From NCBI RefSeq assembly GCF_014203125.1, contig NZ_JACHIH010000004.1, positions 1 through 64,000 on the forward strand: DNA of 64,000 nucleotides. Reading direction: 5' to 3'. Each line of letters opens with the position of its first letter. Within the stretch, counting starts at the first letter, position 1. This DNA comes from Rhodopseudomonas rhenobacensis. GTDB taxonomy: Bacteria; Pseudomonadota; Alphaproteobacteria; Rhizobiales; Xanthobacteraceae. The position numbers were made by a program, and so were the translations under genes. This document shows positions 29,119-38,026 of the stretch, piece after piece. The notes beneath the pieces are model-generated. The model saw nothing but the letters and a program-made list of their open reading frames with translations, was not told where the DNA came from and did not search any database.

Positions 29119-30033
29119 CTACCCCTTCGCCAGCCGTGCCGCGGCCTGCTCGACGTACTTCTGCGTCTGCTGGAACGCGCCGTCGAGCGCCTGCGCCTTC
29201 GACATGTCGGAAATCTCGGCGAAATGCGCCGCGATGGCGTCCGGGGTCCAGTCGGCTTCCGGCAAATTGAGCCCTTCGCTTTCCATCAGCTTGACCACCG
29301 CGAACGAGCCGGCGCCGGCGCCGATGATGGTGCGGGTCGGCGCGTCCTGGCTCAACAGATAGAGCACCGCGGGCGTGATCGATTCCGGCTTCAACAAGGC
29401 CAGCGCCTGCGGCGGCAGCAGTTCCTCGGTCATCCGCGTCGCCGCGGTCGGCGAGATGGTATTGACGCGGATGTCGGTCTTGCGGCCCTCGGCGGCGAGC
29501 ACATTCATGAGACCAATGACGCCGGCTTTCGCAGCAGCATAATTGGCCTGGCCGAAATTGCCGTACATGCCCGACGACGAGGTGGTGACGACGATGCGGC
29601 CGTAGTTGCGCGCGCGCATGCCCTCCCACACTGCCTTGCAGCAATAGAACGTGCCGTTCAGATGCACGTCGATCACCTTGGCGAAGTCGGCGAGCTCCAT
29701 CTTGGCGAAGGATTTGTCGCGCAGGATGCCGGCATTGGCGCACAACAGATCGACGCTGCCCCACTCCGCGGTGGTCATGTCGACCATCGCCTTGACCTGT
29801 TCGAAATTGGAAACGTCGGCGCCGTCCGCCATCGCGATGCCGCCGGCGGCACGGATTTCCTCGACCACGGCCTCCGCCGCGGTCATCGAGCCGCCCGAGC
29901 CGTCGCGCCCACCGCCGAAATCATTCACCACCACCTTGGCGCCGCGCGCCGCGAGGCCAAGCGCGTGCGCGCGTCCGAGCCCATTGCCGGCGCCGGTGAC
30001 GATGGCGACGCGTCCGTCAAATCGAATGCTCAT
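29119..30033 (-). CDS. SDR dehydrogenase, 3-hydroxyacyl-CoA dehydrogenase-like (MFE-2 type)
   Basis: 304 residues. The SDR core has TGAGNGLGRAHA as cofactor motif, the VVVNDFGGGRDGSG segment, NAG and the catalytic YAAAK. The VVNDFGG..DGSG insertion after the second strand is characteristic of the (3R)-hydroxyacyl-CoA dehydrogenase half of peroxisomal multifunctional enzyme type 2. Its neighbour is a MaoC-type hydratase, the other half of such a pathway, so the two may hydrate and oxidise a branched or medium acyl-CoA. It is the most downstream gene of the minus-strand acyl-CoA cluster. Confidence 0.85.
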   Translation of the reverse strand: MSIRFDGRVAIVTGAGNGLGRAHALGLAARGAKVVVNDFGGGRDGSGGSMTAAEAVVEEIRAAGGIAMADGADVSNFEQVKAMVDMTTAEWGSVDLLCANAGILRDKSFAKMELADFAKVIDVHLNGTFYCCKAVWEGMRARNYGRIVVTTSSSGMYGNFGQANYAAAKAGVIGLMNVLAAEGRKTDIRVNTISPTAATRMTEELLPPQALALLKPESITPAVLYLLSQDAPTRTIIGAGAGSFAVVKLMESEGLNLPEADWTPDAIAAHFAEISDMSKAQALDGAFQQTQKYVEQAAARLAKG

Positions 30034-30051
30034 GGTTGCCGTCCCTGAAGT

Positions 30052-30534
30052 TTAAACCGTGGTTTCTTGTTCTGCGAAATAGATCAGCCCGAGCCAGTCG
30101 GCGACCAGCGCCGAGCGTTTCTCGCCCTCGATCTCGACGCTGACCGCGGTGCGCGACAGCAATTCGTTGGGCTTGCGCATCACAGCTTCAGCCAGCATGA
30201 AGCGGCCGCGCACCCGCGATCCGGCGCGCACCGGCGAGATGAAACGCAAGCGATCGAAGCCGTAATTGACGCCCATGGTGGCGCCGCGAATTCTGGGCAT
30301 GGCCTCGTAGGAGAACACGCTGAGCAGCGACAGCGTCAGAAAGCCGTGGGCGATGCTGCCGCCGAACGGGGTTTCGCGCGCGGCGCGAAGCGGGTCGACA
30401 TGGATGAATTGATGATCGTCGGTGGCGTCGGCGAACCCGTCGATCCGCGTTTGATCCACCAGATGCCAGGCCGAGACGCCGACCTCCTGCCCCACCATGG
30501 CGAGGTAGGCCTCGCGTTCCACCACCGAAGTCAT
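30052..30534 (-). CDS. MaoC family (R)-specific enoyl-CoA hydratase
   Basis: 160 residues from the ATG at 30534 with GGAG upstream; a reading 58 codons longer is low-complexity and unlikely. Single hotdog domain with the hydratase signature DQTRIDGFADATDDHQFIHVD, containing the catalytic Asp and His, and the GGSIAHGFLTLSLLS segment that follows. It adds water to trans-2-enoyl-CoA to give (R)-3-hydroxyacyl-CoA. It lies 18 bases upstream of the SDR gene, which would oxidise that product. Confidence 0.9.
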   Translation of the reverse strand: MTSVVEREAYLAMVGQEVGVSAWHLVDQTRIDGFADATDDHQFIHVDPLRAARETPFGGSIAHGFLTLSLLSVFSYEAMPRIRGATMGVNYGFDRLRFISPVRAGSRVRGRFMLAEAVMRKPNELLSRTAVSVEIEGEKRSALVADWLGLIYFAEQETTV

Positions 30535-30631
30535 GTGCTCTCCGTCACGCTTATTGTTGCGACGCACATTCCACAGCTGGCGGCCAAGCGCCAAGCGATT
30601 TCTTGCGATCCGCACCGCGACGATAGCCGCG

Positions 30632-32356
30632 CTAACCCTCCGATTGTCCCAGCTTTTGCTGCAACTCGACGAATTCTTCTTCGCGGAATTCGCGGCCGCG
30701 CAATGCATCGCTGCGGTCGTCGTCGTGCTCGAGCCGGCGCAGATGCACGCGGCGGATCTTGCCGGAGATCGTCTTCGGCAATTCGTCGACCAGCTCGATG
30801 CGCCGGATCCGCTTGAACGGCGACAGCCGCGCCTGCAGATGCCGGAAGATCGACAGCGCGGTGTCGCGCGAGCGTTCGGTGCCGGCGACCAGCATCACAT
30901 AGGCCTTCGGCACCGCCAGCCGGATCGGATCCGGCGCCGGCACCACCGCGGCTTCCGCCACCAGATCGTGTTCGAGCAGAATGCTCTCCAGTTCGAACGG
31001 GCTGATCCGATAGTCGGAGGATTTGAACACGTCATCGATGCGGCCGACGAAGGTCAGATAGCCCTCGTCGTCGGCGAAGGCGACGTCGCCGCTGCGATAG
31101 AGTTCGCCGTCGGCGCCGCTCACACTGCCGCCGTCGCCCTGATAGCCCTGCATCAGCCCCGCGGGACGATCGGCGCCGAGCTTCAAGGTGATCTCGCCCT
31201 CCTTGGCCGGCTTGCCGTCGGGATCGGTGATAATAACCTTGTAGCCCGGCAGCGGCCGGCCCATCGAGCCGATCTTGACCTTCTGCCCCGGCGAGTTGCC
31301 GCACAGCGCCGTGGTCTCGGTCTGGCCGTAGCCGTCGCGGATGGTGAGGCCCCACGCCGCCTTGACCTGATCGATCACTTCCGGATTGAGCGGCTCGCCG
31401 GCGCCGCAGACCTCGCGCAACGCCACCTTGTAGTCGCCGAGTTTTTCCTGGATCACCAGCCGCCACACCGTCGGCGGCGCGCACAGCGTGGTGACGCCGC
31501 AGCGCGCCACGGTGGCCAGCAGGGTCTTGGCGTCGAACCGCGGCTGGTTGACGACGAACACCGTCGCGCCGGCATTCCACGGCGCGAACACGCAGCTCCA
31601 GGCGTGCTTGGCCCAGCCCGGCGAGGAAATGTTGAGATGGATGTCGCCGGGCTGCAGACCCAGCCAATACATCGTCGACAGCGCGCCCACCGGATAGCTG
31701 CGCTGGCTGTGCCGCACCAGCTTCGGCTTCGCCGTGGTGCCGGAGGTGAAGTACAACAGCATCGGCTCGCCGGGGTCGGTCGGCGCATCCGGCGTGAATT
31801 CTTCCGGATAGTCGGTGCTCTGCGCGAATGGCAGCCAGCCGTCCTGCGCATCGCCCGCCACCACGCGCTTCAGATCATCGCCGCCGAGGCTGGCGAATTT
31901 CGCCACCTGGTCGGGCGCCGCCACCACCAGCTTAGCGCGGCCGCGCTCCAGCCGGTCGCGCAATTCGTCGGTCGTCAGCAGCGTGGTCGCCGGGATCACC
32001 ACGATGCCGAGCTTGATCGCCGCCAGCATGATCTCCCACAGCGGAACGACATTGCCGAGCAGCAGCAGCAGATGATCGCCTCGGTTGAGCCCCTGCGCGC
32101 GCAGGAAATTCGCCACCTGGTTGGAGCGCCGCGACAGTGTCGCGAAGGACAGCTTGTTCTCGCTGCCGCTCGCCGCATCGACGATCCACAGCGCGGTGCG
32201 ATCTCTGCTTTCTGGGTCGGCCGCCAGTCCGGCGTCGAACCAGTCCAGCGCCCAGTTGAACGGCGCGTCGTCGGGCCAGCGGAAACCCGCCACCGCGGTG
32301 TCGTAATCGGTGCGATGCGCGAGCAGAAACGCCCGCGCCTCTTGGAAAGTAGTCAT
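30632..32356 (-). CDS. AMP-forming acyl-CoA synthetase
   Basis: 574 residues of the ANL superfamily, activating a carboxylic acid to its CoA thioester with ATP. Motifs in order: P-loop YFTSGTTAKPKLV, GAGEPLNPEV, adenine-binding DGYGQTETT, YRSGDVAFADDEGYLTFVGR with the ribose-binding aspartate, and the hinge FKSSDYRISPFELES. The C-terminal PKTISGKIRRVHLR contains the catalytic lysine. The pattern around the P-loop and SPGWAKHAWS resembles the medium-chain (ACSM) group. Placed upstream of the MaoC and SDR genes, it would feed their pathway; the exact acid is unknown. Confidence 0.9.
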   Translation of the reverse strand: MTTFQEARAFLLAHRTDYDTAVAGFRWPDDAPFNWALDWFDAGLAADPESRDRTALWIVDAASGSENKLSFATLSRRSNQVANFLRAQGLNRGDHLLLLLGNVVPLWEIMLAAIKLGIVVIPATTLLTTDELRDRLERGRAKLVVAAPDQVAKFASLGGDDLKRVVAGDAQDGWLPFAQSTDYPEEFTPDAPTDPGEPMLLYFTSGTTAKPKLVRHSQRSYPVGALSTMYWLGLQPGDIHLNISSPGWAKHAWSCVFAPWNAGATVFVVNQPRFDAKTLLATVARCGVTTLCAPPTVWRLVIQEKLGDYKVALREVCGAGEPLNPEVIDQVKAAWGLTIRDGYGQTETTALCGNSPGQKVKIGSMGRPLPGYKVIITDPDGKPAKEGEITLKLGADRPAGLMQGYQGDGGSVSGADGELYRSGDVAFADDEGYLTFVGRIDDVFKSSDYRISPFELESILLEHDLVAEAAVVPAPDPIRLAVPKAYVMLVAGTERSRDTALSIFRHLQARLSPFKRIRRIELVDELPKTISGKIRRVHLRRLEHDDDRSDALRGREFREEEFVELQQKLGQSEG

Positions 32357-32431
32357 GTCTCGTCCCCAAGTCTTGTTATTCTGACGTCGCTACGCGGACG
32401 CTCAATTAGTTACGCTTCAACCCACACTTCC

Positions 32432-32556
32432 GTCATCCTGAGGAGCCCGGCGTCGTCCGCAGGACGAAGCCGGGCGTCTCGAAGGATGGGCTACGGGCAC
32501 TCGAAGCCGCATCCTTCGAGACGCCGCGCGAAGATCGCGCGGCTCCACAGGATGAC
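32432..32556. repeat. Dispersed palindromic repeat with GTCATCCTG / CAGGATGAC ends
   Basis: The ends are exact reverse complements; within them CGTCTCGAAGGATG and CATCCTTCGAGACG form a second inverted pair. It lies between the acyl-CoA synthetase and mmsB genes and may break up the transcript. Only one copy is in this window. Confidence 0.7.
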
Positions 32557-32565
32557 GACTCTCCC

Positions 32566-33453
32566 TTACTCCCCCGCCTGCCCGCGCAGATAGTTGATGA
32601 TCCCCGAAAAGTCCGTGCCGCCGTGGCCGGCGTCGGCGAACGCCGCGTAGATTTCTTCCGCATGCGCGCCGAGCGGCGTCGCAGCACCCGCGGCCTTGGC
32701 GGCTTCCTGCGACAGTTTCAGATCCTTCAGCATCAAGGCGGCAGCAAAGCCCGGCTTGTAGTCGTTGTTGGCCGGCGAAGTCGGCACCGGCCCCGGCACC
32801 GGGCAATAGCTGGTCAGCGACCAGCACTGCCCCGACGAGGTCGAGGCGACGTCGAACAGCGCCTGATGCGACAGCCCGAGCTTTTCCGCGAGCGTGAACG
32901 CTTCGCTGACCGCAATCATCGAAATGCCGAGGATCATGTTGTTGCAGATCTTCGCCGCCTGGCCTGCGCCGGGGCCGCCGCAATGCACGATCTTCTTGCC
33001 CATCAGTTCGAGCACCGGCTTCGCAGCCTCGAACGCCGCCGGCGCGCCGCCCGCCATGAAGGTCAGCGTCGCCGCCTTGGCGCCGCCGGTGCCGCCGGAG
33101 ACCGGCGCATCCACCGACGCGATCTCGTGCTTGGCCGCCAACGCATGAGCGCGGATCGAACTGCCGACGTCGATGGTCGAGCAATCGATGATCAGCGCGC
33201 CCTTGGCGATGCGCGGCAAAATTTCGTTCCACACCGCCAGCACGTGATTGCCGGCCGGCAGCATGGTGACGATCACTTTGGCGTCGGCCACCGCCTCGAC
33301 CGCCGAACCCGCGATGCTCACGCCGTCGCCCTTGGCCGCTGCGCAGGAGGCCGCCACCAGATCGAAGCCGGCGACGCTACGCCCGGCTTTCACCAGATTG
33401 CCGGCCATCGGCCCGCCCATATTGCCGAGCCCGATAAACGCGATTTTGCTCAT
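32566..33453 (-). CDS. mmsB: 3-hydroxyisobutyrate dehydrogenase
   Basis: 295 residues, family length. It oxidises 3-hydroxyisobutyrate to methylmalonate semialdehyde with NAD+ in valine breakdown. Seen: cofactor motif FIGLGNMGGPMAGNL at the N-terminus, the substrate signature DAPVSGGTGGA and the catalytic-lysine helix in GAGQAAKICNNMILG. A strong ribosome site precedes the ATG. Neighbours supply the step before (HIBYL-CoA hydrolase) and after (mmsA), which separates it from the related tartronate semialdehyde reductases. Confidence 0.93.
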   Translation of the reverse strand: MSKIAFIGLGNMGGPMAGNLVKAGRSVAGFDLVAASCAAAKGDGVSIAGSAVEAVADAKVIVTMLPAGNHVLAVWNEILPRIAKGALIIDCSTIDVGSSIRAHALAAKHEIASVDAPVSGGTGGAKAATLTFMAGGAPAAFEAAKPVLELMGKKIVHCGGPGAGQAAKICNNMILGISMIAVSEAFTLAEKLGLSHQALFDVASTSSGQCWSLTSYCPVPGPVPTSPANNDYKPGFAAALMLKDLKLSQEAAKAAGAATPLGAHAEEIYAAFADAGHGGTDFSGIINYLRGQAGE

Positions 33454-33481
33454 TCCTGCCCCTCCACGTTTTGTTGTTCGA

Positions 33482-34552
33482 TTAGTCTGGAAATTGCAGC
33501 TCCTTCTCGCCGCGGCCGACGAAATAGCGCGCCACGATGTCGTCGCTGACGTCCTCGAGCCGTGACGGCTGCCATTTCGGGCTGCGGTCCTTGTCGATCA
33601 CCGCGGCGCGAATGCCTTCGACGAAATCCGCGCTGACGAACACCTGCAGCGCCGCGCGATACTCGGCAATCAGGCAGGCCCGCAGCGAGGGCAAACGCCG
33701 CGCCTCGCGCAACAGCTTCAACGTCACCTTGAGGCTGGTCGGCGATTTGCTCTGCAGCGCCTGTAGGGTCGCGCGCGCGAACTCCGAGCCGTAGCGCGAC
33801 AATGCCGAGACGATCTCTTCGACCGTGTCGTGGGCAAACGCCGCATCGATCCGATCGCGATGCAGTTCGGCCGCTCCCGGCTGCGGCGCCGCGGCAAAGC
33901 GCGCGACGATGCCACGCACCTGCGCGGCCGTCGCCGCGGGCGCCTGTGTCAGTGCGTCGCGCAATGCCGGCCAGGCGGACTGCGGCACATAGCTATCGGC
34001 AAAGCCGGCATAGATCGCATCGGCGCCGTTCATGATCGCGCCGGTGAGGCCGAAATAGCTGCCGATCTCGCCGGGCGAGCGCGACAACAAATAACTGCCG
34101 CCGACGTCGGGAAAGAAACCGATGCCGACCTCGGGCATCGCAACCTTGGTGGTCTCGCTGACAATGCGATGCGAGCCATGAGCGCTGATGCCGACGCCGC
34201 CGCCCATCACCAGCCCGTCCATCAAGGCGACGTAGGGCTTGGCGAAGGAGGCGATCCGCGCGTTCAGCAGATACTCTTCGCGCCAGAACACCGGGCCGAG
34301 ATCGCCGCCCTGCTGCGCGCTGTCGTAGAGGCCGCGGATGTCGCCGCCGGCGCACAACCCGCGCTCGCCGGCGCCTTCGATCAGCACCAGCGCCACCTCC
34401 GGATCGGCGGCGAAGCCATCGAGTGCGGCGTCGATGCCGCGCGCCATCTGCAGCGTCAGCGCGTTGATCGCCTTCGGCCGGTTGAGGCGGATGACGCCGG
34501 CGGCGCCTTCGCGCCGCACGATCAGCTCCGGCTCTTTCAGCGGCGCATTCAT
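33482..34552 (-). CDS. 3-hydroxyisobutyryl-CoA hydrolase
   Basis: 356 residues of the crotonase superfamily, starting at an ATG that overlaps the upstream dehydrogenase stop by 4 bases. Signatures: RLNRPKAINALTLQM, the oxyanion-hole GLCAGGDIRGLY, MDGLVMGGGVGISAHGSHRI and the catalytic-glutamate region MPEVGIGFFPDVGGSYLL, which is typical of HIBCH rather than plain enoyl-CoA hydratases. It cleaves 3-hydroxyisobutyryl-CoA to free acid in valine catabolism. Position between isobutyryl-CoA dehydrogenase and mmsB supports the assignment. Confidence 0.92.
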   Translation of the reverse strand: MNAPLKEPELIVRREGAAGVIRLNRPKAINALTLQMARGIDAALDGFAADPEVALVLIEGAGERGLCAGGDIRGLYDSAQQGGDLGPVFWREEYLLNARIASFAKPYVALMDGLVMGGGVGISAHGSHRIVSETTKVAMPEVGIGFFPDVGGSYLLSRSPGEIGSYFGLTGAIMNGADAIYAGFADSYVPQSAWPALRDALTQAPAATAAQVRGIVARFAAAPQPGAAELHRDRIDAAFAHDTVEEIVSALSRYGSEFARATLQALQSKSPTSLKVTLKLLREARRLPSLRACLIAEYRAALQVFVSADFVEGIRAAVIDKDRSPKWQPSRLEDVSDDIVARYFVGRGEKELQFPD

Positions 34553-35697
34553 CGCGCGGCCTCGATCAGCTTGCGCGCCACGATCAGCCGCATGATCTCG
34601 TTGCTGCCTTCCAGGATCTGATGCACCCGCAGGTCGCGCACGATCTTCTCGATGCCGTATTCGCTCAAATAGCCGTAGCCGCCGTGCAACTGCAGCGCCT
34701 GGTTGGCGACCTCGAAGCCGACGTCGGTGCCGAACCGCTTGGCCATCGCGCACAGCATCGTCGCGTCATGATCCTTGCGGTCGAGCGCGGCGGCGGCGCG
34801 CCAGACGAAAGTGCGCGCGGCCTCCAACTCGATCGCCATGTCGGCCAGGCGAAACTGCAGCGCCTGGAATTCGTCGAGCCGCTTTCCGAAGGCTTTACGC
34901 TCCTTCATGTAGCTCAGCGATTTGTCGAGCGCGGATTGCGCGCCGCCGAGCGAACAGGCCGCGATGTTGATGCGGCCGCCATCGAGGCCGGCCATCGCGA
35001 TCTTGAAGCCGATGCCCTCCTCGCCGATCCGGTTGGCGACCGGCACCCGCGCGTTCTCGAACATCACCGCACAGGTCGGCTGCGCGTTCCAGCCCATCTT
35101 GCGCTCATTGGCGCCGAACGACAGCCCCGGCGTGTCGCGCTCCACCACCAGCGTGGAAATGCCCGAGGCCCCCTCGCCGCCGGTGCGCACCATCACCACA
35201 TAGAGCCCGGCCTGGCCCGCGCCGGAGATGAACTGCTTCTGGCCGTTGAGGATGTAGTGCTCGCCATTGCGCACCGCGCGGGTGCGCAAGGCCGCCGCGT
35301 CAGAGCCGGAGCCCGGCTCGGTCAGGCAGTAGCTCGCGATCAGCTCCATGCTGCACAGCTTCGGCAGCCATTTGCTGCGCTGCTCCGCGCTGCCATAGGC
35401 GTCGATCATCCAGCTCGCCATGTTGTGGATCGAGAGAAATGCCGACACCGTCGGGCAGCCCTGCGCCAGCGCCTCGAAGATCAGGGCGGCATCGAACCGC
35501 GTCAGTCCGCTGCCGCCGACGTCGTCGCGAATGTAGATCCCCGCCATGCCGAGCGCAGCCGCCTGCCGCAGCACCTCGACCGGAAAATACTTGTCCTGAT
35601 CCCATTGCAGCGCGTGCGGCGCGATCTTTTCCGCGGCGAAGTCGCGCGCCATGTCGCGGACGGCGCGATGGTCTTCGGTGAGGGTGAAGTGCGTCAT
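34549..35697 (-). CDS. Acyl-CoA dehydrogenase, probable isobutyryl-CoA dehydrogenase
   Basis: 382 residues with the standard acyl-CoA dehydrogenase fold. The FAD-binding segments are YCLTEPGSGSDAAALRT and the C-terminal QLHGGYGYLSEYGIEKIVRDLR; the latter, followed by QILEGSNEIMRL, places the catalytic glutamate as in short branched-chain members (ACAD8 type). Isobutyryl-CoA would be oxidised to methacrylyl-CoA. Overlaps by 4 bases with both the VapC-like gene upstream and the hydrolase gene downstream, so the three are translationally linked. An enoyl-CoA hydratase for the next step is not in this cluster. Confidence 0.88.
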   Translation of the reverse strand: MTHFTLTEDHRAVRDMARDFAAEKIAPHALQWDQDKYFPVEVLRQAAALGMAGIYIRDDVGGSGLTRFDAALIFEALAQGCPTVSAFLSIHNMASWMIDAYGSAEQRSKWLPKLCSMELIASYCLTEPGSGSDAAALRTRAVRNGEHYILNGQKQFISGAGQAGLYVVMVRTGGEGASGISTLVVERDTPGLSFGANERKMGWNAQPTCAVMFENARVPVANRIGEEGIGFKIAMAGLDGGRINIAACSLGGAQSALDKSLSYMKERKAFGKRLDEFQALQFRLADMAIELEAARTFVWRAAAALDRKDHDATMLCAMAKRFGTDVGFEVANQALQLHGGYGYLSEYGIEKIVRDLRVHQILEGSNEIMRLIVARKLIEAAR

Positions 35698-36122
35698 GCG
35701 GGCCGCCAGTCGGAAAGCAACATGACGTGACGCGCAAGCTCGGTGCCGGCGAGTTTGGCCGTGAAGCGGCGATCCGCCGTCACGAGTCGCGCGTCAACTC
35801 GCCGCGCCGTTTCGAGGTAGATCAGGTCGTAGATAGGATGGCGAAGAAGGCAGGCACTCTGAAATGCAGGCTGGATCATGTCGTCGATGTCGATGAGTTC
35901 GGGCAACAAGAATGAAATCCTACGAAAGTGATCCGAGGCTTGCCGCAGGTTGAGCGTTCCTTGCTTGGTCTTGGTGACCAGGGCGTTGGCCAGTTCGGTC
36001 TTGATCAAACGTGGCGCAACGAGACGATCTGTCGAAATCGAAATTTCTCTCGCGATATCCGACATCGCTTCCGGAACGAGCCACTTGACGGCAACGCTGG
36101 CATCAACAACCCACGTCCTCAC
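35694..36122 (-). CDS. VapC-like PIN-domain ribonuclease toxin
   Basis: 142 residues. PIN domain with the expected acidic residues: D8 in VVDASVAVKWLVPE, the glutamate in IKTELANAL, D in HPIYDLIYLETA and the C-terminal LVTADRRF. Such toxins cleave tRNA or rRNA when their antitoxin is lost. Its start overlaps the antitoxin stop and its own stop overlaps the isobutyryl-CoA dehydrogenase start (ATGA in both cases), an unusual integration into a catabolic operon. Base composition is somewhat less GC-rich than the flanking genes, in keeping with later insertion. Confidence 0.88.
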   Translation of the reverse strand: MRTWVVDASVAVKWLVPEAMSDIAREISISTDRLVAPRLIKTELANALVTKTKQGTLNLRQASDHFRRISFLLPELIDIDDMIQPAFQSACLLRHPIYDLIYLETARRVDARLVTADRRFTAKLAGTELARHVMLLSDWRPA

Positions 36123-36346
36123 ATCAGGCCTTCCCTGATCTCCTCCAGCGTCAAAGACGGCTGGATGCCATCGTAGCTCGAATGAAAATATCGGATGAGG
36201 GCCACCCGCTCCTCTGGCGTTAACGGCCGCTTTTGCTCGAGCATGAACTCGATCTCCTGCTCGAATGTGCGGCCGTTCGCGCGCGCGCGCCGATCGAACG
36301 ACGCATCCATTTCTTCGATACGACTCAGCGACTTCATCTCAGTCAT
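36119..36346 (-). CDS. Antitoxin partner of the VapC-like toxin (FitA/ribbon-helix-helix-like)
   Basis: 75 residues from an ATG with CGGAGAAG upstream. The segment RRARANGRTFEQEIEFMLEQ resembles the ribbon-helix-helix part of FitA-type antitoxins, and the C-terminal PSLTLEEIREGLM probably wraps the toxin. It lies directly upstream of, and overlaps, the toxin gene. It also follows mmsA by only 35 bases, so its own promoter, if any, must lie within or near mmsA. The N-terminal beta strand is atypical, hence moderate confidence in the DNA-binding class. Confidence 0.8.
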   Translation of the reverse strand: MTEMKSLSRIEEMDASFDRRARANGRTFEQEIEFMLEQKRPLTPEERVALIRYFHSSYDGIQPSLTLEEIREGLM

Positions 36347-36381
36347 GGCGCTTCTCCGGAATGAGAATGTCCCAGCCTACC

Positions 36382-37878
36382 TCACTTCATCGTCGGAATC
36401 GAGAATTCTGCCCCCTCCTTGACGCCCGACGGCCAGCGCGCGGTGACGGTCTTGGTCTTGGTGTAGAAGCGGATCGAATCCGGGCCGTGCTGGTTGAGGT
36501 CGCCGAAGCCGGACTTCTTCCAGCCACCAAAGGTGTAGTAGGCGATCGGCACCGGGATCGGCACGTTGATACCAACCATGCCGACATTCACCTTGGCGGC
36601 GAAGTCGCGCGCGGCGTCGCCGTCGCGGGTGAAGATCGCGACGCCGTTGCCGTAGTCGTGGTCGGAGGGCAGCGCCAAGGCTTCCGCGTAGTCGTGGGCG
36701 CGCACCACGCTCAGCACCGGGCCAAAAATTTCTTCCTTGTAGATCCGCATGTCCTTGGTGACGTTGTCGAACAGGCAGCCGCCCATGTAGAAGCCGTTCT
36801 CGTAGCCCTGCATGGTGAAGCCGCGGCCGTCGACGGCGAGCGTGGCGCCCTCCTCGATCCCGACATTGACGTAGTCCTTGACCCGCTCCAGCGCCGCGCG
36901 AGTGACCAGCGGACCGAAATCCGCCGACGGATCGGTCGAGGGGCCGATCTTCAGCGCTTCGACGCGCGGGATCAGCTTCTCCATCAGCGCGTCGGCGGTA
37001 GCCTTGCCGACCGGCACCGCCACCGAGATCGCCATGCAGCGCTCGCCGGCCGAGCCGTAGCCGGCGCCGATCAGGGCGTCGACGGTGTGGTCGAGATCGG
37101 CGTCGGGCATGATGATGGCGTGGTTCTTGGCGCCGCCGAAGCATTGCGCGCGCTTGCCGGTCGCCGCCGCCCGCTCATAGATGTATTGCGCGATCGGCGA
37201 CGAGCCGACGAAGCCGACCGCCTTGATGTCCGGATCGTCCAGGATGGCGTCGACCGCATCCTTGTCGCCGTTGACGACGTTGAGGATGCCCGGCGGCAGG
37301 CCGGCCTCGATCATCAGCGCGGCGAGCGCCATCGGCACCCCGGGGTCGCGCTCCGATGGCTTCAGGATGAAGGCGTTGCCGCAGGCGATCGCGGGCGCGA
37401 ATTTCCACATCGGGATCATCGCCGGGAAATTGAACGGGGTGATGCCGGCGACGACGCCGAGCGGCTGCCGCATCGAATAGATGTCGATGCCGGGGCCGGC
37501 GCCTTCGGTATATTCGCCCTTCATCAGATGCGGGATGCCGCAGGCGAATTCCACCACTTCGAGGCCGCGCTGGATGTCGCCCTTGGCGTCCGGCACGGTC
37601 TTGCCGTGCTCGCGGGCCAACAGCTCGGCGAGCTTGTCGTAGTCGCGCTGGGCGAGCTCGAGGAATTTCATCATCACGCGGGCGCGGCGCTGCGGGTTGG
37701 TGGCGCCCCAGGCGAGCTGCGCCTGCTTGGCATCTTCCACCGCGGCGCGCAGCTCGGCCTTGGTCGCCAGCGCGACCTGCGCCTGCACCTCGCCGGTCAT
37801 CGGCTCGAACACGTCGGCGAAGCGGCCCGACGTTCCAGCAACCTCGCGGCCAGCGATGAAATGCCCGATTGAGCGCAT
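36382..37878 (-). CDS. mmsA: Methylmalonate-semialdehyde dehydrogenase (CoA-acylating)
   Basis: 498 residues of the aldehyde dehydrogenase family, with a GGAGGA ribosome site. It converts methylmalonate semialdehyde to propionyl-CoA with NAD+ and CoA, the end of the valine pathway. The nucleophile is C281 in GSAGERCMAISVAV, a context specific to the CoA-dependent group, together with GSSPIAQYIYERAAATGKR. It lacks the usual catalytic glutamate segment ELGGK (here CFGGAKNHAII), as expected for this subfamily. First gene of the minus-strand valine cluster; a TetR-type regulator is encoded upstream. Confidence 0.95.
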   Translation of the reverse strand: MRSIGHFIAGREVAGTSGRFADVFEPMTGEVQAQVALATKAELRAAVEDAKQAQLAWGATNPQRRARVMMKFLELAQRDYDKLAELLAREHGKTVPDAKGDIQRGLEVVEFACGIPHLMKGEYTEGAGPGIDIYSMRQPLGVVAGITPFNFPAMIPMWKFAPAIACGNAFILKPSERDPGVPMALAALMIEAGLPPGILNVVNGDKDAVDAILDDPDIKAVGFVGSSPIAQYIYERAAATGKRAQCFGGAKNHAIIMPDADLDHTVDALIGAGYGSAGERCMAISVAVPVGKATADALMEKLIPRVEALKIGPSTDPSADFGPLVTRAALERVKDYVNVGIEEGATLAVDGRGFTMQGYENGFYMGGCLFDNVTKDMRIYKEEIFGPVLSVVRAHDYAEALALPSDHDYGNGVAIFTRDGDAARDFAAKVNVGMVGINVPIPVPIAYYTFGGWKKSGFGDLNQHGPDSIRFYTKTKTVTARWPSGVKEGAEFSIPTMK

Positions 37879-38026
37879 ACGTTCCTCCAGAAGCTGATTT
37901 TGGGGATATCTTGAACAGACTTTTGCGGCGTTTGGGAAGGGCTTGCCGTCGCGATTCCGGCAGACTAGCGGCTGCGTCCTGCCCCGGCAAACCGCGAACG
38001 CGTATGCGTGCCTTGAGAAAAACGCC

